Assembly: GCA_003612525.1 (NCBI GenBank)
Contig: RAZD01000005.1
Location: forward strand, 1 to 64,000
DNA from: a bacterium C-53
GTDB taxonomy: Bacteria; Bacillota; Clostridia; Lachnospirales; Lachnospiraceae
Direction: 5' to 3'
DNA length: 64,000 nt
Part shown: piece after piece, positions 16,565 through 25,587 of the stretch
How positions within the stretch are numbered: the stretch's first letter is position 1
How the letters are laid out: every line of letters starts with the position of its first letter
Notes under the pieces: generated by a model
Databases searched by the model: none
Told to the model about the DNA's origin: nothing
The model's input: the letters and a program-made list of their open reading frames with translations, nothing else
Translations under genes and position numbers: made by a program

Positions 16565-16969
16565 ATGTCAGAAAAAATGAATGCCGAGAAGTTTGAATTG
16601 GCGAATAAATGGCTACGTTTACAGAATAAAAACATTTCTATTCTGCAAAATTTAAAAGTGAAAGGAATAGAAGGAATAATTCTATATGGCGCGTCGGAAT
16701 TTGCTGTGCGATTGTTGGAACAATGCGAGAAAGAAAATATGCCGGTAAAAATCGTTGCAATTGCGGATAAAAAGATTAGCTCTATGGGAACATATTATAA
16801 AGATATTCCATTAATTTCAATTAATGATATTGCAGGTATGAATAGGGACACGATATGCGTAGTGGTTACTGCAATGGGTTTTTATGATGAGATTGCAGAT
16901 GAATTGCAAAATAAAGGGATAACAAACGTTAAATCGTTAAAGGATATTATTTATGATGCATATTGTTAA
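16565..16969 (+). CDS. Stand-alone small Rossmann-like domain protein
   Basis: A 134-residue protein made almost wholly of the domain found fused to transferases elsewhere in this locus: IILYGASEFAVRLLEQ (first strand and glycine loop) and CVVVTAMGFYDEIADEL (fourth strand), ending with LKDII. About 25 residues precede the domain. PglD_N-like nucleotide- or sugar-binding domains have this layout. It has no catalytic domain, so a scaffold or regulatory role is possible. It starts ten bases after the AsnB-like gene. Confidence 0.6.
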   Translation: MSEKMNAEKFELANKWLRLQNKNISILQNLKVKGIEGIILYGASEFAVRLLEQCEKENMPVKIVAIADKKISSMGTYYKDIPLISINDIAGMNRDTICVVVTAMGFYDEIADELQNKGITNVKSLKDIIYDAYC

Positions 16970-16998
16970 ATAATAAAGGATATTTTAAAGGAGCTAAA

Positions 16999-18144
16999 AT
17001 GAAAGTTGCAACAGCACTTTTTACATACAATAGAAGTGAACATACTGATAAAGTTTTAAAGGCATTGAGTCAAAATACTGTGCTGCCTGAAAGGTTATTT
17101 GTGTTTCAAGATGGGTTGGCAATGGATGAGCATCATGGTGAGTGGACAAAAGTCAATCACATGATTAAAGAGATAGATTTTTGCCCAGCAGAGCTGCATA
17201 TATCGGAATATAATAAAGGATTATCAGAGTCCATTATCTCAGGTATTAACTATGTTCTGAAAGAATATGATGCAGTTATTGTTTTGGAAGATGACTGTGT
17301 TCCGACAGAAAATTTTATGAGTTATATGACGCAATGTTTTCTTAAATATCAGAATAATAAAAAAGTATATTCTGTTAGCGGATATAGTTGGCCTATTCAT
17401 TTGCAGGGAGGAACTTATGATGTGTATGGCTGTGGGCGCATTTCTTCCTGGGGATGGGGAACGTGGAAAGACAGGTGGGCTAAATATAATAAGGATTATG
17501 AGCTTGTCAGGAAAATGAAACAGAATGAAAAGATGTCCAGAAATCTTGCAATGTGGGGACGGGATTTAGAGGAAACATTAGTTGGTAATGTCAGAGGAGT
17601 CTGTGATTCATGGGCAGTTTTCTGGGCACTGAATGTAATTATGCAGGAGGGAATATGTATCAATCCCTATGAGTCATTTATAAGAAATATCGGATTCGAT
17701 GGTTCAGGAGTACACTGCGGAGTTACAGATCAAGGCAATATTAAATGTATTAATCAGAAGAGAGAAGAATTTAGTCTGCCAGATGAAATTGGTTTTGCGA
17801 GTGAAACAATTACTGCATTTGCAGAGTTATATGGAAGTTATACTGCTGCAAACGATTCGGATAATCACAAGAAAAAAATATTAGTTTATGGGATTGGCAA
17901 TTTCTTTCTAAAAAATGAAAAAGAGATAAACAAGAATTATTACATTGACAAGTTTATAGATTTGTATAAGAAGGGATATTTCGCAGGGAAAGAAATTATT
18001 AAACCAGTTGCTATAGAAAATTGTGATTATGAAAAAATTGTGGTTATGCTTCAGAATAGAGAAGAATGTATGAACATTGTACACGATTTGGTACAGAATC
18101 ATCATGTATCAAAAGAAAAGATACAAATAGGATGGGAGAAGTAA
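16999..18144 (+). CDS. GT2-like glycosyltransferase with degenerate C-terminal Rossmann domain
   Basis: A 381-residue protein. The N-terminal domain starts VATALFTYNRSEH and holds VIVLEDDCVP near residue 97, the metal-binding Asp motif of GT-A transferases acting on N-acetylglucosamine-type donors. SSWGWGTWKDRW is characteristic of a glycosyltransferase subgroup from polysaccharide loci. Residues ~295-375 (KKILVYGIGNFFLKN, then YEKIVVML) look like a worn copy of the locus-wide Rossmann domain. The ATG at 16,999 follows AAAGGAG; an earlier in-frame start at 16,963 would overlap the previous gene. Confidence 0.75.
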   Translation: MKVATALFTYNRSEHTDKVLKALSQNTVLPERLFVFQDGLAMDEHHGEWTKVNHMIKEIDFCPAELHISEYNKGLSESIISGINYVLKEYDAVIVLEDDCVPTENFMSYMTQCFLKYQNNKKVYSVSGYSWPIHLQGGTYDVYGCGRISSWGWGTWKDRWAKYNKDYELVRKMKQNEKMSRNLAMWGRDLEETLVGNVRGVCDSWAVFWALNVIMQEGICINPYESFIRNIGFDGSGVHCGVTDQGNIKCINQKREEFSLPDEIGFASETITAFAELYGSYTAANDSDNHKKKILVYGIGNFFLKNEKEINKNYYIDKFIDLYKKGYFAGKEIIKPVAIENCDYEKIVVMLQNREECMNIVHDLVQNHHVSKEKIQIGWEK

Positions 18145-18146
18145 AA

Positions 18147-18491
18147 GTGTATATAAATAATGACATTGATTATTTGAAATTTCTAAGAGACAAGGAAATT
18201 ATTATTTTTGGTGCAGGAATAGTCGGAAATAAGCTTTTGCTGAATCTGGTTAGCAGAGGTTATAAAGTAATTGCATTTTGTGATAATGATAGCAATAAGC
18301 AGAACCAGAAGATATGTGATGTAAAAGTAATATCTTTTGAAGAATTATGTCTTCAGAACAACGAAGGACTCATGATTATAATATGCAGTAACTTTGAAAA
18401 TATGATAAAACAGCAATTATTGGATGCGAATATATATAATTTTATATCAGTGTCTCAAATAGACCTGGGGGGGGGGCGAAGCGTACTATGA
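18147..18491 (+). CDS. N-terminal half of a phase-OFF Rossmann-methyltransferase fusion
   Basis: This frame encodes about 114 residues of the recurrent Rossmann domain (EIIIFGAGIVGNKLLL, then LMIIICSNFENM) and stops shortly after a G10 tract, reading LGGGRSVL and then TGA. With nine or twelve G it would continue as LGGGEAYYDEQYFSYQ into the methyltransferase frame below. EAYYDEQYFSYQKQ is a typical methyltransferase lead-in, which shows the downstream frame is coding before its first ATG. GTG 18,147 follows GGGAGAAG; ATG 18,132 is an alternative. Confidence 0.7.
   Translation: MYINNDIDYLKFLRDKEIIIFGAGIVGNKLLLNLVSRGYKVIAFCDNDSNKQNQKICDVKVISFEELCLQNNEGLMIIICSNFENMIKQQLLDANIYNFISVSQIDLGGGRSVL
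18467..18476 (+). repeat. Homopolymeric G10 tract breaking a gene (OFF state)
   Basis: Ten G bases at the junction between the Rossmann domain and the methyltransferase domain. Ten puts the two in different frames; nine or twelve would restore one open frame of about 319 codons from 18,147 to 19,107. This is the clearest phase-variation candidate in the window. A homopolymer base-calling error is the main alternative. Confidence 0.8.
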
Positions 18492-18519
18492 TGAGCAATA
18501 TTTTTCTTATCAAAAGCAA

Positions 18520-19107
18520 ATGGGGGAGTTTGGAGGGAAAATTAAAGTCGGAATGTTTTTGCCATATATAGAGAAGGATATGGTTGTTGTTGAGTTTGGT
18601 TCAGGCGGCGGATATTTATTACATAATATTATGGCAAAAGAGAAAACAGGAATAGAGATTAATGATTTTGCAAGAGCGGAAGCAAAAAAATTAGGAATTA
18701 ATAGTGTAAAAAATATAAGAGATATTCCTGATGATTATGCAGATGTTATTATTTCAACAAGTGTATTGGAACATGTCGAGAATCCGTTTGAGATATTGCG
18801 CGAATTAAAAGATAAATTAAAGGATGGCGGAAAAATTATATTTCATGTTCCAAATGAATCCTGTGATACAGAATATTGCAGAAGCGAGATTAATAATCAC
18901 TTATATACATGGAATTGCCTGACACTCGGAAATCTTTTTAAAGCTGCAGGATATTTTGTGCATTCAGTACAGAAGGTTCAGGAGGTTTGGCCAAAATATT
19001 TTTTACAAATTGAACAGGAAGTTAGTCCGCAATTATTTCAAGTGATTTGTGAGATGGGCGGAAAAGCATTTGATAAAAACAGTTGTATTATAGTGGCATA
19101 TAAATAG
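18520..19107 (+). CDS. SAM-dependent methyltransferase, C-terminal half of the phase-OFF fusion
   Basis: The frame encodes a class I methyltransferase: motif I VVEFGSGGGYLL, acidic strand-2 residue in TGIEINDFA, motif II/III region ADVIISTSVLEHVENP and GGKIIFHVPNE. The first ATG (18,520) lacks a Shine-Dalgarno. The same frame is open upstream to the G10 tract and encodes a family-like lead-in, so the real start is probably in the upstream half. The domain pair (Rossmann plus methyltransferase) is mirrored by the intact gene at 20,742. The product is expected to be absent while the tract has ten G. Confidence 0.75.
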   Translation: MGEFGGKIKVGMFLPYIEKDMVVVEFGSGGGYLLHNIMAKEKTGIEINDFARAEAKKLGINSVKNIRDIPDDYADVIISTSVLEHVENPFEILRELKDKLKDGGKIIFHVPNESCDTEYCRSEINNHLYTWNCLTLGNLFKAAGYFVHSVQKVQEVWPKYFLQIEQEVSPQLFQVICEMGGKAFDKNSCIIVAYK

Positions 19108-19122
19108 TGTGAAAGGAAAAGT

Positions 19123-19167
19123 ATGATTATAGCTTATTGGTCTTATCATACAAATTACTATTCATGA
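19123..19167 (+). other. Possible 14-codon leader frame before a GT4 gene
   Basis: ATG at 19,123 follows GTGAAAGGAAAAGT. The frame reads MIIAYWSYHTNYYS and ends in a TGA overlapping the downstream ATG. The downstream ATG has no Shine-Dalgarno of its own, so reinitiation after this short frame is plausible. It may instead be the remnant of a lost transferase gene. Confidence 0.35.
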
Positions 19168-20702
19168 AAATAACTTATTTTTTAGATTTCCCATTTTCTG
19201 TAGGGGGAGCGAATAAAGTTTTACTTTTACAGGCTTACATTATGAAGAGCAGAGGACATGATGTAATGGTTGTAATACCAAATGATAAAGATCAGAAGCA
19301 TGCGCTGGAATATGATGTTTTGTGCAGGGAGTATGGGATATGTGCGGTGACAGCGCAGTACAGTATATCTACATGTACAGAAGGCATTGATATATTATCC
19401 TCTATTGAACAGTATGATAAAATTTACGATTTGATAAAAAAAGAAGGGCCGGATTTGGTTTGCAGTGCGCAAATTAATGTAGCAGTTGAAATGGCGGCCA
19501 GGGAATTGAAAATTCCGCATTTAATGAATATATATCAAACAGATCAGGATTCTTTTAGAATAAAATGGCTGGATGTGTATCCTCATTATCATAGCGCAGA
19601 TTCTGAGCTTTTTTCGGAGATGTGGGGCAAAGGATTACATATTCACTCCAAATGTATAAGGGTTGCGTATGAAAATAGAAAACAAGTTATCAGAAGAGAG
19701 AAGGAAAATAAGGATCTGATTCACATTCTTTCTATAGGAGCTTTTTATGAGAGAAAGAATCAATTAGAAGTTATTAAATTTATTTTAAAGTGTAAGAATG
19801 ATGGTATGCAGGTACGCCTTGTATTTTTGGGGAATGATTCGTCGGTGTATGGGGATATATGTAAGCAGTTTGTGCGTGAAAATGAATTAGAAGAGTATGT
19901 AAAATTTAAAGGATTTGTGCATAACGTAGAAGATTATTTTTGTAATGCAGATTTAATGATTTTAGCAAGCAAGGTTGAATCATATCCAGGGGTTATTGTG
20001 GAGAGTATAGCAAATCATGTTCCGGTACTGACAACACCTGTAGCAGGGGTTCCTGAACTTATGAAAGATGGTTATAATTGTCTCGCTTTGCAGGGGTATG
20101 AAAGTGATGATATATATGCGGCATTTAAAAGGTATATGGTTTTCAGAAATGAGAATAAAATACAGGATATTATAAGGAATGCTGATACAACATTCAAAGA
20201 GAATCATACATGCGCTATTGTAGGAAATAAATTAGAAGATTATTATACTTGGATTTTACAAGACTATAAAAGCAGATATATATGTAAAAAAGAAATAAAA
20301 AAACTGTTTAATGAATTTTTAGAAAATAAAATTCTGAATGGGGCAGATTCATACACGAAATGTAATATATGGTTTTTGTACCATATTGACCGGATAGTAA
20401 AGCAAAAAAAACCTCAAAAAGTTATTATTTGGGGAGCAGGGTATTTTGGTAAAATTGTGTTGGAATGGTTGACTATTATAAATTGTATAAAACAATTTGC
20501 AGGATTTATTGATGTAAAGAAAAAAGGGGAATATTTAACTTACCCTATTTTAGATCAAGAAGAAATAGAGAATTGTGATCTGCTTTTTGTTGCAGTCAGT
20601 GATTTAAACAGCAGATTAGATATCATGAAATATTTGGAAGAACATGGGATGAAGAGGAATGAAACCTATTTCATGGCTATAAATTCACCAATAAGAATTT
20701 AA
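19164..20702 (+). CDS. GT4-type glycosyltransferase with C-terminal Rossmann domain
   Basis: A protein of 512 residues. The GT-B fold starts MKITYFLDFPFSVGGANKVLLL, and the donor-binding half holds LMILASKVESYPGVIVESIA (the E-x7-E region) and VLTTPVAGVPELM. Residues ~410-512 form the shared Rossmann domain (KVIIWGAGYFGKIVLEWL, then CDLLFVAVSDLNSRL). ATG 19,164 overlaps the stop of a 14-codon frame at 19,123-19,167 that has its own AAAGGAAAAG site, so its translation may be coupled to that leader. Confidence 0.8.
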   Translation: MKITYFLDFPFSVGGANKVLLLQAYIMKSRGHDVMVVIPNDKDQKHALEYDVLCREYGICAVTAQYSISTCTEGIDILSSIEQYDKIYDLIKKEGPDLVCSAQINVAVEMAARELKIPHLMNIYQTDQDSFRIKWLDVYPHYHSADSELFSEMWGKGLHIHSKCIRVAYENRKQVIRREKENKDLIHILSIGAFYERKNQLEVIKFILKCKNDGMQVRLVFLGNDSSVYGDICKQFVRENELEEYVKFKGFVHNVEDYFCNADLMILASKVESYPGVIVESIANHVPVLTTPVAGVPELMKDGYNCLALQGYESDDIYAAFKRYMVFRNENKIQDIIRNADTTFKENHTCAIVGNKLEDYYTWILQDYKSRYICKKEIKKLFNEFLENKILNGADSYTKCNIWFLYHIDRIVKQKKPQKVIIWGAGYFGKIVLEWLTIINCIKQFAGFIDVKKKGEYLTYPILDQEEIENCDLLFVAVSDLNSRLDIMKYLEEHGMKRNETYFMAINSPIRI

Positions 20703-20741
20703 TAGATAGGTTAATATGCAAATAGGATTTGGAGGGATAAC

Positions 20742-21800
20742 ATGAAAAAGTTACTTGTTTGGGGGACAGGAAATTTAGCGGTAAAGTTTTTAGACAATGG
20801 ATATTGTGGTGAAGTTATAGGTTTCATAGAGTCTAATAAAAAAAGGTCTTTATTTATGAATAAACCTGTTTATTCCATTAACGAAATACCTCAGAATTAT
20901 GATTATATTATTGTAGCAAATTCATATGTGAAAGAGATCAACGATTTGTGTGTAGAAAGAAATATAGACCTGTCGAAAATGGTGTTTTTATATGGATTAA
21001 ACCAGCAGATTGGGTGCACGGATGTGTTGATTTTAAAAGAAGTATTACAGGAAAAAAATTACACGTTGTATTGCAGTGAATTTGGTTTACATTATGATAC
21101 TTTTTTGAAAGAGGATATTGATACATATCAGAAGCTGAATCAAAGGGAAAACTTCGCTATCAATAAAAAATTTATGTGGCCGGTCACGAAAGACAAGTAT
21201 GCCTTTGCAGGCGTTATGGATAATTATTTTTGGCAGGACTTATGGGCTGCTAAGTTAATTATACGATCGGGAATAAAAGATCACTTTGATATTGGATCAA
21301 GAATAGACGGATTAATTGCACATCTTTTGTCAGCAGATATAGATGTTACTATGATTGATGTTCGTCAATTTCCCGGCGAAGTGGAGCATTTGCATACTAT
21401 AATTGATGATGCTACCAGCCTCTCTCAGATATCAGACAATAGCATTAAAAGTATATCTGCATTGTGCTCTATTGAACATTTTGGATTAGGCAGATATGGA
21501 GACCCTGTGGATCCGGAGGCATGTTTTAAATGTTTTGATAATATCCAGAAAAAATTACAGGTTGGCGGACAACTTTTCCTTTCTTTACCTGTTGGAAAAG
21601 AAAGAGTTGAATTTAATGCGCATAGAGTTTTTTATGCGCAGACAGTCATTGACTGCTTTTCTTCGTTACATTTGAAAGAGTTTTCCTGTGCGGCATCCGG
21701 AAAGATAGAAAGAAATGTTGACATCCATAAATACGATCAAGATGAGCATAACGGAGAGTATCGATACGGATTATTTTATTTTATTAAGGAAAGCTTATAA
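20742..21800 (+). CDS. Rossmann-DUF268 methyltransferase-like fusion
   Basis: The 352-residue protein begins directly with the recurrent domain (MKKLLVWGTGNLAVKFL, then YDYIIVANSYVKEI). From about residue 160 it matches DUF268, a methyltransferase-like family of polysaccharide clusters: NYFWQDLWAAKLI, HFDIGSRIDGLIAHL, VTMIDVRQFPGEV, and SALCSIEHFGLGRYGDP. DIGSRIDG replaces the usual glycine-rich motif I. Both halves are complete here, unlike the frameshifted methyltransferase gene upstream. Confidence 0.75.
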   Translation: MKKLLVWGTGNLAVKFLDNGYCGEVIGFIESNKKRSLFMNKPVYSINEIPQNYDYIIVANSYVKEINDLCVERNIDLSKMVFLYGLNQQIGCTDVLILKEVLQEKNYTLYCSEFGLHYDTFLKEDIDTYQKLNQRENFAINKKFMWPVTKDKYAFAGVMDNYFWQDLWAAKLIIRSGIKDHFDIGSRIDGLIAHLLSADIDVTMIDVRQFPGEVEHLHTIIDDATSLSQISDNSIKSISALCSIEHFGLGRYGDPVDPEACFKCFDNIQKKLQVGGQLFLSLPVGKERVEFNAHRVFYAQTVIDCFSSLHLKEFSCAASGKIERNVDIHKYDQDEHNGEYRYGLFYFIKESL

Positions 21801-21821
21801 ATTTTTCAGAAAGAGAAAATA

Positions 21822-22640
21822 ATGCATATAGTAAAAATTTCCGATGGTTTAGGAAATCAGATGTTCCAATATGCATTCGCAAAACGAATGCAATTAATTT
21901 ACCATAAAAAAGTGTGTTTGGATACTCGCTATATAAATAATGAAGATTTAATTCAGCGGGGACAGACTAGTGTTTATCTGGATAATAATGATCGCAGAGA
22001 ATACGGGCTTGATCATTTCAAAATTACGCTTCCTGTTGCGGATAACGAATCATGCAAAAGATGGAGGTACTGTGATGAAGCGAAATGGTTGGAAAAGGAT
22101 CGTCTGATGAAACAGAATCGTATATTACCCGCATATTTCCGCGGATACTATTTTAATTTATCATATTATGATGATATTAAAAAAGTTTTAATGCGAGAAT
22201 TTATGTTAAAAACACCAATAAAACTGCCGAATGAGTTGCGCTATATTATGAAAAACAGGAATACGGTAAGCGTGCATATTCGCAAAGGTGATTTCGTAAA
22301 GTTGTCTCAGGACATTAGCCAGAGAAGCTATTACCCGAATGCAATTTATCTGATGAATGAGAAAGTTAACAATCCGGTTTTTCTTGTCTTTTCAGATGAT
22401 ATTGATTGGGTAAAACAAAATATGGAGATTGCCGGTGATAAATTATATATCAGTGAAATGAAATTTTCGGATTATGAAGAGCTGACTATCATGAAACACT
22501 GTTCGCATAATATTATTGCAAACAGCACTTTTAGTTATTGGGCTGCATATTTAAACCCGAATGCGAATAAACTCGTCATATGCCCCAAAAACTGGAAGTC
22601 AGATATCATCCCTTTGGATTGGATTAAATTAAACAGATAG
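21822..22640 (+). CDS. GT11-family alpha-1,2-fucosyltransferase-like enzyme
   Basis: A 272-residue protein with the GT11 features IVKISDGLGNQMFQYAFAKRM at the N-terminus (donor-binding start), VSVHIRKGDFV (the conserved His-x-Arg loop for GDP-fucose), and NSTFSYWAAYLN near the end. The family adds fucose, or sometimes another 6-deoxyhexose, in alpha-1,2 linkage from GDP-sugar. No GDP-fucose synthesis genes (gmd, fcl) are visible here. It begins 21 bases after the DUF268 gene. Confidence 0.85.
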   Translation: MHIVKISDGLGNQMFQYAFAKRMQLIYHKKVCLDTRYINNEDLIQRGQTSVYLDNNDRREYGLDHFKITLPVADNESCKRWRYCDEAKWLEKDRLMKQNRILPAYFRGYYFNLSYYDDIKKVLMREFMLKTPIKLPNELRYIMKNRNTVSVHIRKGDFVKLSQDISQRSYYPNAIYLMNEKVNNPVFLVFSDDIDWVKQNMEIAGDKLYISEMKFSDYEELTIMKHCSHNIIANSTFSYWAAYLNPNANKLVICPKNWKSDIIPLDWIKLNR

Positions 22641-22670
22641 ATGATATTAACACAGAAAAGGAGAATGAAC

Positions 22671-23147
22671 ATGAAAAAAGGAGTTATTGGAGCTTTGTCT
22701 TTATTAGCAGGTATAGCTGGGGGAGCAACTGGTGTAGGTAAAATTATTGGTGGAAAACTAACGGAAGCGCGTCAGTTTTCCGACAAACACCTGGCACTGT
22801 TTCTCATGATGAATCAATGGGTTAAGGTAAAACAGGAAGGTAAGCATCTTGCATCTTATTTTGAGGAGAATGAATATAAGAAAATTGCTATTTACGGAAT
22901 GAGCTATGCAGGAGAGACATTGGTAGATGAATTGAGAGGATCAAGTATAACAATAGCGTATGGAATTGATAAGAAGGCAGACACCCTTTATGCAGATGTG
23001 GATATTGTGACTCTGGACGAAACATTGGATGAGGTAGATGCGGTTGTTGTAACAGCAATTACATTCTTTGATGAGATAGAGGCGAAATTAAGCGAAAAAT
23101 TAGATTGTCCGATTCTGTCTCTGGAAGATATTTTGTATGAAGTGTAA
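22671..23147 (+). CDS. Stand-alone Rossmann-like domain with hydrophobic N-terminal segment
   Basis: A 158-residue protein. The first ~25 residues (KGVIGALSLLAGIAGGATGVG) are hydrophobic and Gly/Ala-rich, a possible membrane insert. Residues ~60-158 are the shared domain (KIAIYGMSYAGETLVDEL, then DAVVVTAITFFDEIEAKL, ending CPILSLEDILYEV). It resembles the tail of the WbsX-like gene most closely (CPMITLEEIIQEL). The start at 22,671 is set by AAAGGAG seven bases upstream. No enzyme domain is present, so it may tether or regulate the assembly enzymes. Confidence 0.65.
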   Translation: MKKGVIGALSLLAGIAGGATGVGKIIGGKLTEARQFSDKHLALFLMMNQWVKVKQEGKHLASYFEENEYKKIAIYGMSYAGETLVDELRGSSITIAYGIDKKADTLYADVDIVTLDETLDEVDAVVVTAITFFDEIEAKLSEKLDCPILSLEDILYEV

Positions 23148-23164
23148 AAAAGAAAGGCACACTA

Positions 23165-24256
23165 ATGTACGATTTTTTACTCATAGGCGCCGGTCTCTTT
23201 AATGCTGTTTTTGCACATGAAGCCAGCAAAAGAGGAAAAACCTGCCTGGTGCTCGAAAAGAGAAACCATATAGGGGGAAACTGCTATACAGAAAAAGTAC
23301 AAGATATAATTGTACATAAATATGGTGCGCATATTTTTCGGACATCGGATATAGAAATTTGGAATTATATGCAGCAGTTTGCAGTGTTTAACCATTTTAT
23401 TAATTCCCCTGTTGCAAAATATAAGGGAGAGTTATATAATCTCCCTTTTAATATGAATACATTTTCCAGAATGTGGAATATCTCAACTCCTGAAGAAGCG
23501 AAGGATATCATTAAGAGTCAGAGCAAAGAGATGACAGAACCGGCTCAAAATCTGGAGGAACATGTACTGGGTCTGGTTGGAATAGATATTTATGAGAAGC
23601 TGATTAAGGGGTATACTGAAAAGCAATGGGGAAAGAAGTGTGTAGAATTGCCGCCGTCAATTATGAGGCGTATTCCTCTGCGGTTTACCTATGATAATAA
23701 TTATTTCAATGACCCGTATCAGGGAATTCCGATAGGAGGCTATACTCCTGTGTTGGAACAAATGTTTGGAAAATGTGAGGTGATCTGTGATACGGATTAT
23801 CTACAAAATAGAGACCAATGGAACAGTAAGGCAGAGAGAATTGTATATACGGGTACGATTGATTCCTATTATAATTACAAGTTTGGTGAGTTGGAATACA
23901 GGAGTCTCAGATTTGAGTCAGAGGCTTTGGAAACGGATAATTATCAGGGAGTAGCTGTGGTGAATTATACGGATATAGAAGTGCCGTATACGAGAATTAT
24001 AGAGCATAAGCACTTTGCGTTTGGCCAACAGGATCATACGATAATTTCAAAAGAATATCCCTTAAAGTGGGAAAAAGGAATAGAACCCTATTATCCGATC
24101 AATGATGAGAGAAATATGAAGAAATACAGTTTATATAAAGAATGCGCGGATTGTGAGGCAAACATATATTTTGGCGGACGATTAGGCGAGTACAGATACT
24201 ATGATATGCAGGATACGATCAAGGCAGCGTTGAAATTGGCACAAAAAATTTTATAG
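23165..24256 (+). CDS. glf: UDP-galactopyranose mutase
   Basis: A 363-residue flavoenzyme. The dinucleotide-binding loop is at the N-terminus (FLLIGAGLFNAVFAHEA), the FAD ribose-binding Glu follows in VLEKRNHIGGNC, and the substrate region holds KYGAHIFRTSD and GYTEKQWGK. It converts UDP-galactopyranose to UDP-galactofuranose in the cytoplasm. Its presence means the glycan very probably contains galactofuranose. Length and motifs are complete. Confidence 0.93.
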   Translation: MYDFLLIGAGLFNAVFAHEASKRGKTCLVLEKRNHIGGNCYTEKVQDIIVHKYGAHIFRTSDIEIWNYMQQFAVFNHFINSPVAKYKGELYNLPFNMNTFSRMWNISTPEEAKDIIKSQSKEMTEPAQNLEEHVLGLVGIDIYEKLIKGYTEKQWGKKCVELPPSIMRRIPLRFTYDNNYFNDPYQGIPIGGYTPVLEQMFGKCEVICDTDYLQNRDQWNSKAERIVYTGTIDSYYNYKFGELEYRSLRFESEALETDNYQGVAVVNYTDIEVPYTRIIEHKHFAFGQQDHTIISKEYPLKWEKGIEPYYPINDERNMKKYSLYKECADCEANIYFGGRLGEYRYYDMQDTIKAALKLAQKIL

Positions 24257-24288
24257 AGAATTTTAGCTATGCGGGAGGAAATAGTGTA

Positions 24289-25587
24289 ATGCCAAAGGTA
24301 TCAGTGATTATGCCAGTATATAATATGGAGCGGTATCTGACAGAATGCATGGAAAGTGTATTAAACCAGACGTTTCGCGATATAGAAGTGATTTGTGTGG
24401 ATGATGGTTCCACAGATAGAAGTCCGTCTATGTTAGACCAGTATGCATCGGCTGACAGCAGAGTGAAGGTAATACATAAAGCCAACTCCGGTTATGGCCA
24501 TTCCATGAATGTTGGGATGGATGCCTGCAATGGCGAATATATTGGAATCGTGGAGCCGGATGATTACATTAAGGCGAACATGATTGAAGCATTGTATCGG
24601 AGTGCCGTTAATTATAATCTGGATATGGTAAGTTCTAATTATATTCGCTTTTATGGAGATTCAGAAAACCGAATATTTCAAAGCTGTACAGTAACAGATC
24701 AATTATCTTTGTATAATGTTGTGATAAACCCTTATGATAAAAGGGATATTTTTTGTGGCAACTTTATTAACCCAGCGGGGCTTTTTAAAAGAAGTTTTTT
24801 GAAGCAGTATGATATTCGTCACAATGAGACACCTGGAGCATCATATCAGGATATAGGATTTTGCTTTCAGACGCTTGCGTTTTCCCGGCGTATGATGCTT
24901 GTGGATGGTGCGTTTTACTGCTACAGACAGGATAATCCGAATTCTTCCATATTAAGTAAAGGGAAGATGCACTGTGTGATAGAAGAGTATGCATATATAT
25001 ATCGAAGGATGCGGGAGCACAATGCAGAATTAGGAAGTTTTCAGCCCCAATTTGTCAGTGAAAAAACAGGAAGTTACATCTATACTCTGCAAAGGCTTGC
25101 ACCGGAATTCCGAAAGGAATTTTTGTGTCTGATTGGAAATGAGCTTGTGGAGTTCCGGGATAGGGGAGAATTAGACGTAAGTGTACTGTCAGATGACCGG
25201 AAAAAAATTTTATATCAAATTATGGAGAATCCGCAGAAATTTTATGATATGTTTATGAGCTTTCGGCAGGAAATTCATGAAAAATTGGCTCAGTATGAAA
25301 ATGCGGTTATTTATGGAGCAGGACTTATTGGGAAACGTATTTATGATGAAATGGCAGAAGAGGACCGCAATAAAGTAAAAGGTTTTGCGGTTACTGTGCT
25401 TGCCGGGAATGTGGAGAATTATCATGGAATTGTGGTGAGGGAAATAGATGATTATATGGAAGAACGGGAAAGCATAGCTGTAATTGTGGGTGTTGCGAAA
25501 CGGAGCAGAAATGCGGTGACAGGTATGCTGTCAGAAAAGGAATTCAGGAATGTGATTGTTTTGGAGTCTTTGGGGGTTAATATATGA
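24289..25587 (+). CDS. GT2 glycosyltransferase with C-terminal Rossmann domain
   Basis: A protein of 432 residues. The GT-A domain starts PKVSVIMPVYNMERYL, with VICVDDGSTDRS (nucleotide binding), EPDDYI (metal-binding DxD equivalent) and CYRQDNPNSS. Residues ~335-432 are the locus-wide domain (NAVIYGAGLIGKRIYDEM, then IAVIVGVAKRSRNAVT). Its stop overlaps the next start by ATGA. The next gene has the same two-domain plan, suggesting duplication or module exchange. Confidence 0.85.
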   Translation: MPKVSVIMPVYNMERYLTECMESVLNQTFRDIEVICVDDGSTDRSPSMLDQYASADSRVKVIHKANSGYGHSMNVGMDACNGEYIGIVEPDDYIKANMIEALYRSAVNYNLDMVSSNYIRFYGDSENRIFQSCTVTDQLSLYNVVINPYDKRDIFCGNFINPAGLFKRSFLKQYDIRHNETPGASYQDIGFCFQTLAFSRRMMLVDGAFYCYRQDNPNSSILSKGKMHCVIEEYAYIYRRMREHNAELGSFQPQFVSEKTGSYIYTLQRLAPEFRKEFLCLIGNELVEFRDRGELDVSVLSDDRKKILYQIMENPQKFYDMFMSFRQEIHEKLAQYENAVIYGAGLIGKRIYDEMAEEDRNKVKGFAVTVLAGNVENYHGIVVREIDDYMEERESIAVIVGVAKRSRNAVTGMLSEKEFRNVIVLESLGVNI

